Assembly (NCBI GenBank): GCA_032718475.1 | Contig: JAUCBJ010006752.1 | Coordinates: forward strand, 37,179-101,178 | Source: Nemertoderma westbladi | Taxonomy: Eukaryota; Xenacoelomorpha; Nemertodermatida; Nemertodermatidae | Direction of reading: 5' to 3' | DNA: 64,000 nt | Part shown: positions 12,801-24,800 of the stretch, piece after piece | Position numbering within the stretch: the stretch's first letter is position 1 | Layout of the letters: each line of letters opens with the position of its first letter | The notes under the pieces: generated by a model | What the model saw: the letters and a program-made list of their open reading frames with translations, nothing else | Database searches by the model: none | Told to the model about the DNA's origin: nothing | Position numbers and translations under genes: made by a program

Positions 12801-15800
12801 ACCCCACTAACCATTTCATATCACTTCCGGTACGAGCGCATTCGCAGCACTGTCACGCCCCACTAACCATTTCATATCACTTCCGGTAGGAGCGCATTCA
12901 GAGCACTGCCATGCCCTACTAACCATTTCATTATCACTTCCGGTAGGAGCGCTTCGCAGCACTGCCACACCCCACTAACCATTTCATTATCACTTCCGGT
13001 AGGAGCGCATTCGCAGCACTGCCACGCCCAGGTTCGCGTAGCTTTTGGGACTCGGGAAAGCGGCGGCTCCAGACAGCCGATGTGGTAGTGGCGTCGGCAA
13101 GTCTCGCAATGAGCCAATAGGTGCTGGTCGGAGGTCGTAGAACATTTGGCGCATCTAAAGGGTAATAAATCCTATAACTATACTGCAGGGAAACGGCGAC
13201 AGTAATACTATGCGACGGTTGGATGGGTGTTTACTGTTTAGTCTTGGTTTAAATTTACAATAGCAGCTAAATATATTCAACAATTTATTAATAGGCCAAA
13301 AATAAACTTTATTATGGTGTATGATTTCCAAACCGGTGTGTCAGCGGTGGTGCTTTCCAATTCAATCAATATTGATAAATCTACTAACTCGTGGATAACT
13401 GTGTCAATGATAATATTGTCGTCGTCGACATCCGCAACATCTTCTTTACTCCTCAAAGTTACCGATAAGACGTCCGGGAGTTCTATTTGTGTCCCCAGAA
13501 TATTGCACAGATTATCATGAATTCGCATAGAAGGTCGACGAAATTTGTCGCATTCGGAGGAAAGCAATGATACTTTTTCATGTCCCTAGGACGATGCAAT
13601 AAAGTCTGTATACTATTTGTTTAAGCCACGAAAAGGAAATACAAGGGAACTCGTATAAAAGTCCTACACTGTCGGAACAACCAACCTTATCGTATTTACT
13701 TCGAACGACGACTTGTTCCCTTAGCAACTGTAAGTTTTCCCTCTTCTTAGACTCGACTTCCGCCCGCAGTTCATCGATCTTCGTGTTTCGTTGCAGGAAG
13801 TACCCAATGAACTCTACGCTCAAGGCCGCCTGAGCGTGGCTCTTCTTCTTAGCGTCGTCCAATGAAACAACTCCCTGAGTCAATAATAGTTTATCAAGTA
13901 TAATAAATATAAATCAACAGTTATGTGTCAGATGTCGTAGTAAGGTACCCCGCTCTAAACCACCTGAGTTACCCACACTAACCCACCCAGGTACCCACAC
14001 TACCCCACCCAGTTACTCACACTAACCCACCCAGTTACCCACACTAACCCACCCAGGTACCCACACTAACCCACCCAGTTACTCACACTAACCCACCCAG
14101 TTACCCACACTAACCCAGCCAGTTACCCACACTAACCCACCCAGTTACTCACACTAACCCACCCAGTTACTCACACTAACCCACCCAGTTACTCACACTA
14201 ACCCACCCAGTTACCCACACTAACCCACCCAGTTACCCACACTAACCCACCCAGTTACTCACACTAACCCACCCAGTTACCCACACTAACCCAGCCAGTT
14301 ACCCACACTAACCCACCCAGTTACTCACACTAACCCACCCAGTTACTCACACTAACCCACCCAGTTACTCACACTAACCCACCCAGTTACTCACACTAAC
14401 CCACCCAGTTACCCACACTAACCCAGCCAGTTACCCACACTAACCCACCCAGTTACTCACACTAACCCACCCAGGTACCCACACTACCCCACCCAGTTAC
14501 TCACACTAACCCACCCAGTTACCCATACTAACCCACCCAGTTACTCACACTAACCCACCCAGTTACTCACACTAACCCACCCAGTTACCCACACTAACCC
14601 AGCCAGTTACCCACACTAACCCACCCAGTTACTCACACTAACCCACCCAGGTACCCACACTACCCCACCCAGTTACTCACACTAACCCACCCAGTTACCC
14701 ACACTAACCCAGCCAGTTACCCACACTAACCCACCCAGTTACTCACACTAACCCACCCAGGTACCCACACTACCCCACCCAGTTACTCACACTAACCCAC
14801 CCAGTTACCCATACTAACCCACCCAGTTACTCACACTAACCCACCCAGTTACCCACACTAACCCAGCCAGTTACCCACACTAACCCACCCAGTTACTCAC
14901 ACTAACCCACCCAGGTACCCACACTACCCCACCCAGTTACTCACACTAACCCACCCAGTTACCCACACTAACCCAGCCAGTTACCCACACTAACCCACCC
15001 AGTTACTCACACTAACCCACCCAGGTACCCACACTACCCCACCCAGTTACTCACACTAACCCACCCAGTTACCCATACTAACCCACCCAGTTACTCACAC
15101 TAACCCACCCAGTTACCCACACTAACCCACCCAGGTACCCACACTAACCCACCCAGTTACTCACACTAACCCACCCAGTTACCCACACTAACCCAGCCAG
15201 TTACCCACACTAACCCACCCAGTTACTCACACTAACCCACCCAGTTACTCACACTAACCCACCCAGTTACTCACACTAACCCACCCAGTTACCCACACTA
15301 ACCCACCCAGTTACCCACACTAACCCACCCAGTTACTCACACTAACCCACCCAGTTACCCACACTAACCCAGCCAGTTACCCACACTAACCCACCCAGTT
15401 ACTCACACTAACCCACCCAGTTACTCACACTAACCCACCCAGTTACTCACACTAACCCACCCAGTTACTCACACTAACCCACCCAGTTACCCACACTAAC
15501 CCAGCCAGTTACCCACACTAACCCACCCAGTTACTCACACTAACCCACCCAGGTACCCACACTACCCCACCCAGTTACTCACACTAACCCACCCAGTTAC
15601 CCACACTAACCCACCCAGTTACCCACACTAACCCACCCAGTTACTCACACTAACCCACCCAGTTACTCACACTAACCCACCCAGGTACCCACACTAACCC
15701 ACCCAGTTACTCACACTAACCCACCCAGTTACCCACACTAACCCAGCCAGTTACCCACACTAACCCACCCAGTTACCCACACTAACCCACCCAGTTACCC

Positions 15801-18800
15801 ACACTAACCCACCCAGTTACACACACTAACCCACCCAGTTACCCACACTAACCCACCCAGTTACCCACACTAACCCACCCAGTTACTCACACTAACCCAC
15901 CCAGTTACCCACACTAACCCAGCCAGTTACCCACACTAACCCACCCAGTTACTCACACTAACCCACCCAGTTACTCACACTAACCCACCCAGTTACTCAC
16001 ACTAACCCACCCAGTTACTCACACTAACCCACCCAGTTACCCACACTAACCCAGCCAGTTACCCACACTAACCCACCCAGTTACTCACACTAACCCACCC
16101 AGTTACTCACACTAACCCACCCAGTTACTCACACTAACCCACCCAGTTACCCACACTAACCCACCCAGTTACCCACACTAACCCACCCAGTTACCCACAC
16201 TAACCCACCCAGTTACTCACACTAACCCACCCAGTGACCCACACTAACCCACCCAGTTACCCACACTAACCCACCCAGTTACCCACACTAACCCACCCAG
16301 TTACCCACACTAACCCACCCAGTTACTCACACTAACCCACCCAGTTACTCACACTAACCCACCCAGTTACCCACACTAACCCAGCCAGTTACCCACACTA
16401 ACCCACCCAGTTACTCACACTAACCCACCCAGGTACCCACACTACCCCACCCAGTTACTCACACTAACCCACCCAGTTACCCATACTAACCCACCCAGTT
16501 ACTCACACTAACCCACCCAGTTACTCACACTAACCCACCCAGTTACCCACACTAACCCAGCCAGTTACCCACACTAACCCACCCAGTTACTCACACTAAC
16601 CCACCCAGGTACCCACACTACCCCACCCAGTTACTCACACTAACCCACCCAGTTACCCACACTAACCCAGCCAGTTACCCACACTAACCCACCCAGTTAC
16701 TCACACTAACCCACCCAGGTACCCACACTACCCCACCCAGTTACTCACACTAACCCACCCAGTTACCCATACTAACCCACCCAGTTACTCACACTAACCC
16801 ACCCAGTTACCCACACTAACCCAGCCAGTTACCCACACTAACCCACCCAGTTACTCACACTAACCCACCCAGGTACCCACACTACCCCACCCAGTTACTC
16901 ACACTAACCCACCCAGTTACCCACACTAACCCAGCCAGTTACCCACACTAACCCACCCAGTTACTCACACTAACCCACCCAGGTACCCACACTACCCCAC
17001 CCAGTTACTCACACTAACCCACCCAGTTACCCATACTAACCCACCCAGTTACTCACACTAACCCACCCAGTTACCCACACTAACCCACCCAGGTACCCAC
17101 ACTAACCCACCCAGTTACTCACACTAACCCACCCAGTTACCCACACTAACCCAGCCAGTTACCCACACTAACCCACCCAGTTACTCACACTAACCCACCC
17201 AGTTACTCACACTAACCCACCCAGTTACTCACACTAACCCACCCAGTTACCCACACTAACCCACCCAGTTACCCACACTAACCCACCCAGTTACTCACAC
17301 TAACCCACCCAGTTACCCACACTAACCCAGCCAGTTACCCACACTAACCCACCCAGTTACTCACACTAACCCACCCAGTTACTCACACTAACCCACCCAG
17401 TTACTCACACTAACCCACCCAGTTACTCACACTAACCCACCCAGTTACCCACACTAACCCAGCCAGTTACCCACACTAACCCACCCAGTTACTCACACTA
17501 ACCCACCCAGGTACCCACACTACCCCACCCAGTTACTCACACTAACCCACCCAGTTACCCACACTAACCCACCCAGTTACCCACACTAACCCACCCAGTT
17601 ACTCACACTAACCCACCCAGTTACTCACACTAACCCACCCAGGTACCCACACTAACCCACCCAGTTACTCACACTAACCCACCCAGTTACCCACACTAAC
17701 CCAGCCAGTTACCCACACTAACCCACCCAGTTACCCACACTAACCCACCCAGTTACCCACACTAACCCACCCAGTTACACACACTAACCCACCCAGTTAC
17801 CCACACTAACCCACCCAGTTACCCACACTAACCCACCCAGTTACTCACACTAACCCACCCAGTTACCCACACTAACCCAGCCAGTTACCCACACTAACCC
17901 ACCCAGTTACTCACACTAACCCACCCAGTTACTCACACTAACCCACCCAGTTACTCACACTAACCCACCCAGTTACTCACACTAACCCACCCAGTTACCC
18001 ACACTAACCCAGCCAGTTACCCACACTAACCCACCCAGTTACTCACACTAACCCACCCAGTTACTCACACTAACCCACCCAGTTACTCACACTAACCCAC
18101 CCAGTTACCCACACTAACCCACCCAGTTACCCACACTAACCCACCCAGTTACCCACACTAACCCACCCAGTTACTCACACTAACCCACCCAGTGACCCAC
18201 ACTAACCCACCCAGTTACCCACACTAACCCACCCAGTTACCCACACTAACCCACCCAGTTACCCACACTAACCCACCCTGTTACCCACACTAACCCACCC
18301 AGTTACCCACACTAACCCACCCAGTTACACACACTAACCCACCCAGTTACCCACACTAACCCACCCAGTTACCCACCCTAACCCACCTGAGTGATCCCCA
18401 TAACTTCACTCTTACGGACTAGTTTCCGAAGGGCCGATGGACTCGCGAACACACTCCTCGGCTCCACCGCGTTGTACGACTCCACGGGTTTAATCGTCGC
18501 GCTCTGTTTGAGGTAACGGCGTCGCCATCCAGCCAACTTCCGCTCCGATCTGTCGTCATGACGAACCTCGTGGTTCCGTAACTGAGACATTAACACGAGA
18601 TGTTGTCTCTTCTTCTGTTTCATATCTTGCTGTATGAAGGAATACCACTAATATTGTGAGGGACAAATAACATGGGTATGTAACATGACGGTACATGAAG
18701 TCATAATGAAGTCGATATAACAAAATAATGAGGACTAAAGAGAGCCCTCTATTGTCGTAATAAAGTATAGAGCAATTGAATGTGGAAGAACGCCTAATAT

Positions 18801-21800
18801 TTTATTATTGAATATAATATTACATCTGTTGATCAACAGATTGTACAAACATTTTAGTGGGGCGAACGGTGAAGTAAACGAGCTTACATATCTCACACCG
18901 CAGTTTCAAACGTTGTCTGTCGGCCTGCTTGTCGGCCTGTGTGTCTGTCGGCCTGTCTGTCTGTCGGCCTGTCTGTCTGTCAATCTGTCTGTCAGCAAAT
19001 GTTTGAAAGATAATATCTCAGTCAATATTTTTGATTAAATTAAACGAATTTTGGTACACAATCTGTCTGTCAAATATGTAGTCTGTTAAACTTAAAATAC
19101 TGTAATAGATTTTACAGGGGGAGATTTAGCAATTTCCAGTCTCCCGCTAGAGGGCCACTACGCAACGGTATGCTAAGCTAGACTACCCTACGCTACCCTG
19201 ATACCCTACGAACGTGTTTCTGAATAACACTGCTAAATTCCTGTATTTAGTTTAAAGATTCACCAAACCAAATGAAGACATAGTTAACACTATATTAATA
19301 ATTATTATAAAACATAATTATAAGGTAAAGCTCATGGTGAACACAGCTGTCTCGATTGGGAGATATGATCACACCCCGACCAAACCAACCCACCACCCCA
19401 GACCTATTACCATGTATTATTAAATTTACCTTGTTAACGTGTTGTTTGCAGTAAATGTAGAAGGGATCCATATCAGCATTGGGGTCATCGAGGGTGGCTT
19501 CCGAGAGTAGACCCTGTCGTTGGGCGCAACTCACGTGGAAGTAGTTGCGACACATACCGGCGTCGCAACCAATACATATACCGGTACGGGCAAAGCGTTG
19601 GTCCTCACATAAGCAGCATTCCTAGAGAACAGATGGTAAGAAAGGATTAAACGGTGAGTCGGAAATTTTAGAAAATAATGATAAAAAAATGCCTGCTAAT
19701 TATTGAGTGACAAATATTTAACTGGTAATTAACAACTTTTTAAATATTACATTTTATCGGCCGAAATATGATTTTGCGTAGAAATTTTAAGATTTCTTTG
19801 CATCGATTGTTTTCAATTATAGATATTAACTAGGAGTGAATAGACTTGTAGATTATGACAGATGTCTGCTTATTGTTATGGTCTTGGGACGTTAGTGCCC
19901 GCGAGACATTAGTGCCTGCGGGCACTAAAGTCTCAGTACCTTTAGTGCCCGCGGTCACCTAGTCGCATTATCGCGGGCACTAATGTCCCATGAGACGTTA
20001 GTGCCCGCGAGACATTAGTGCCATAGATAGATAGATAGATTTATTTATACATTATGTAAAAACAATAACAACTACACCAAACAATATACCGGTATAAAGG
20101 TAGTGTCCAACATAACATATAGGATTACCCCTAAAGCTTTGCAGCTTATTTCCAAGGGGGTCCTTTATGTTACTTGGTTACAAATACAATATTACACTAC
20201 GCTAACCTAAAACCAATATAAAACGTAATTACACTATGTACATGTACAACTTTACCGAGAGCGTGACAATGCCCGACTCAACGATAAAGATGTAATGTAC
20301 AGAACAATTTATTATAAAACGTAATTACAGTATAAATAGTAAATAATTAATAAACTAATAACTTACTGTAGAACTATTGTACCTATTTTTACATTGCACA
20401 CGGAGGTGAGATTTAACTGCAGATTTAAAAGAATGTGGATTATCTAGGTTTTTAATTTCATTAGGCAGAGCGATCCAATTTTTAATGCTGTTAAAACAGA
20501 AAGTATCAGATTCAAAGGATTTACAATTCGGGAGGTAGAAGTTTGAAGCACTAGCTCTGGTACTGTAAGAGTGTGTATCGCGTACTCTGTTGAATTTTTG
20601 TTTTAGGTAATTGGGACATTTACCATTATACACTTTATGCACATGGTTAAGGCGTAGCTGCTTAACTCTACTATCTAAGTTAAGTAGTCCAGATTCAGAA
20701 AAGTCATCTGGAGTTAGGTGGTGCCTATGTTTGTAGTCTTTAATAAATCGTACTACTTTATTCTGAGCTACTTGTAATTTACATTTAAGCTGTTTGGTTA
20801 AGCCTTCATACCAAGAAGGGCACGCATAGTCCATGTGACACTGTATTAAAGAAGAGCATAGTAACTTGCGGGAGTCGGTGTTCAAACTATTTTTATTTCT
20901 GTATAGGAACCTAAGCCTACTGTTAACTTTCGAGGAAATATTTTTCACTGTACTTTCTCCTGATAAGCAGTTATCCAATGTGGCGCCTAAATATTTAACT
21001 TCCTTTTTATTTTCAATCTTATATCCATTACTAGTGACTTCAAACTTAGTTACCTTCTTTAACTTTCTTTTGGAACCAAACAAAATACTTTCAGTCTTAC
21101 TGCTTACCGTAGTGAATGGATAGCTTATTATCAACCAACCACTCATTACAGGATTCTAGAACTGCACTTAACTTTTGGGAAATATGGATAGGATCTTTAT
21201 GAGAGAAAATAAGAGCACTGTCGTCGGCATATAAAATGAGTTTAAAATCGGGATCTATACTACTTATCATATCATTTACATAGCATACAAAAAGCAGAGG
21301 ACCTAATATACTACCTTGCGGTACACCACAGGTAACCTCTTGTACAGTAGACTGCGATTTGCTAATGACTACAGTTTGACCTCTGTCTGACAGGTAGGAC
21401 TTGAACCAGTCTATAGAACCTACACCCATCAGGCCTAACTTACCAAGCAGAATTTCGAGATCGACAGTATCGAAAGCCTTTTGTAGGTCCAACATTACCA
21501 TACCAGTATATAAACCCTTTGCGTTATTACATCTAATTGTATCAGTTAAGTTAATAAGGCAGGTGTCTGTAGAATATGATTTACGAAAACGGACTGAAGT
21601 TCATAGATCAGATTTAGCCTACTAAGATGTGCCTCCAGCTGTAGAAAAACAGAACGTTCTAGAATTTTAGATACAATACTTAAGGTCTGTAATTACAGGG
21701 TTCTACTTTACTATTCTTTTTATACAGAGGGACAACCTTAGCTAATTTCAGTTCGTCTGGTACTACATTATCTACGATAGAGTAATTAATAATAAAAGTA

Positions 21801-24800
21801 ATAGGTACTTTAAGTACTTCAGCACCATCCTTAAGAAAACGGGCAGGTATTAGGTCTAGACCGGTACTTTTTGAGGCTGATAGGCTAAGTAGATTTTGAA
21901 AAACGAAATCCTCAGAAACGGGTTTTAAAAATAACTTTTCTGAATTTTGTAACTCTTCTAAATAAAAATTATTTAGAGTTTCGGACCCTATAAACTATAT
22001 TTATTTCTTGGTAACGGTAACTTCTTAACTAAATTAGAGGCAACATTAGTAAAATAATTATTAAATAAATTACTAACTATAGAGTATGATCATGAATCAG
22101 CTCACCGTTAGACTTTTAGGATTATCTTTATTCTCACTTATTTTGTTGTACAAATATTCAGATTTAGCTTTTTTTATTTCCCGTTGGACAAGGTTTCTAT
22201 ATTTGCAGTAATTATTATAATCAGCTGAAACATGGTATTTTCTAAATTTATACAAATAGTTATCTCTTTCTCTGATATTACTAAGAATACCCGAGGTCAT
22301 CCAGGGCTCAGTGCGTTGTTTAAGACTAATTTCTATAATTGGTGCTACAGTATTAAGTTTATTGATAGTAACAATGTGTTGGCAAGCTGTATTTTTCGAG
22401 GTGTTTGTTATTATACATTTTATTATATAAGAAGGGATCTAGGGGTCTTTACCTCGAATGATAAGTTTATTTTACCGAAAATAACTTATCTTTTATTGGC
22501 GCAATTGTAGGACTAATCCCATCACATGCGTACTTTTTAACCGGGTAGTGTACAAATTTAGGAATCGCGTAATTTTTCTTGAAATTAATATCTCATATCT
22601 CTCCAAACCACGTACGCGTTTCGACCTTACTGGGTCTCATCAGCGTGGTGTCGGATTCGAACCTGGGACCTCGAGGCGGAAGCCGAGACTACAACCACTA
22701 GGCCACAGGTTCTTGAGATATGGATTATTAATTTCAAAGACAGCTGCCATTTTATTAGCCCCTGATTTTTGATTATTGATAGTAACAATGTGTTGGCAAG
22801 CTGTATTTTTCGAGGTGTTTGTTATTATACATTTTATTATAAGAAGGGATCTAGGGGTCTTAACCTCGAATGATAAGTTTATTTTACCGAAAATAACTTA
22901 TCTTTTATTGGCGCAATTGTAGGACTAATCCCATCACATGCGTACTTTTTAACCGGGTAGTGTACAAATTTAGGAATCGCGTAATTTTTCTTGAAATTAA
23001 TATCTCATATCTCTCCAAACCACGTACGCGTTTCGACCTTACTGGGTCTCATCAGCGTGGTGTCGGATTCGAACCTGGGACCTCGAGGCGGAAGCCGAGA
23101 CTACAACCACTAGGCCACAGGTTCTTGAGATATGGAGTATTAATTTCAAAGACAGCTGCCATTTTATTAGCCCCTGATTTTTGATTATTTCGAATCCGAC
23201 ACCACGCTGATGAGACCCAGTAAGGTCGAAACGCGTACGTGGTTTGTGAGAGATATGAGATATTAATTTCAAGAAAAATTACGCGATTCTTAAATTTGTA
23301 CACTACCCGGTTAAAAAGTACGCATGTGATGGGATTAGTCCTACAATTGCGCCAATAAACGTTAAGTTATTTTCGGTAAAATAAACTTATCATTCGAGGT
23401 AAAGACCCCTAGATCCATTCCTATAATAAAATCTCTAGATGGCACATTCACAAGAATGCTACTCCGGGTTCACTGTGGCAAGTACAATGAACACATCTCC
23501 AATAAGACTCTATACAACATTGGAGGTGTTCCATTAATCACCCCTAGCTTGACACTTGAACGGAACCGCCTCCGCTTTGCAGGACATTGCTTTCGCCGTG
23601 AGGACCAGCCAGTGCATAATCTTGTACTTTGGCGGCCTCATGGAGCGAATAAGCATGGTGGCAGCCATGACTTTCTTGAGACGTATCTTAAAGGACACTG
23701 GCCTTGAAGATGCGGATGATCTAGCAAATGTCATGGGTGATTTCGAGTTGTGGCGGCGCAATTTTGTCGACAAGCCGGCACAGCTTTCTTAATATATATA
23801 TAATGCAGCTGCAATGCAGCATGCAATGCATCGTGATAGTAGTAGTCTACAGGGAGATTGTATTAGCCCTACGCAATTGGCTGCCACCATTCGCTTTCTG
23901 TTTGAAGCCGACGACCTGGCAATCTACTCCCGAAATCCCATTGACATCCAGAACGCGTTAAATAAATTACATAAATGGTGCAATCTTAATGGAATGGAGG
24001 TCAATTTGGTGAAAACCAAAATAATTAAGTTTAGAAAAGGCTTAGAAAAAATATACAGTAAAATTACTTTACGGTATTGAAAAAGCTATTACGTTACGGT
24101 TTACGATACGGAAAAATATTGAACTACGGAATTCCTGAAAAGATACCGTAACGTAACGTAATAACATCCTTTTCTCAAACTAATGTTATTAGCCAAAAAA
24201 TAAGAGCTAGTCTGATTTTTGACAAGCCTTCGAGCAGCACGATATTTTATAATTAAATACGGCCCTTTTCATAAAAAAAAACCTTTCACGGTACAGAATT
24301 GAATAAAATTGCTTGAATAAATTCAAATTTTCATTTAAACTCTGCGGAGTAGCCGAACGTATGGGGGTGGTGGAAATTCAAAATGGCAGAAATAACATTT
24401 TTAAAAATAAATTCTACCAAAACTGAAATAATATTGTTAAAGTCTAAATCAAGAAATCAATTACGAGATACAAATCTTGAAATGTTGTAAGTTATTTTCT
24501 GATAATATTTCATCGCCGCGCGGATTCACGGACTATTTGTTTCATTACAAATCGGAATATTAAATAACAAAATGATAATGGGAAAACATTAATATGTACA
24601 TTATAAACACCGATGGATGGATAAAACGAATGATAAATGAGAAACTACAATAGTTTATGAAATTATCGATTTACACCGAGTGCGACCCGTAGTCAGTGGA
24701 ACTACAGCTGTAGAACCACACGGTATTGGAATCCTTCGCAAAGTCCTTCTTCTCGTGGAGTCGTTCACCGGTGAAGAGATTAGCTGCGAGTAGAACCCGA

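Noticed and set aside
13966-18386. Interstitial telomere array
   Set aside because: The unit is 22 bp with GTGGGTTAGTGTGGG words, not TTAGGG; resemblance is superficial and the array begins at an exon donor.
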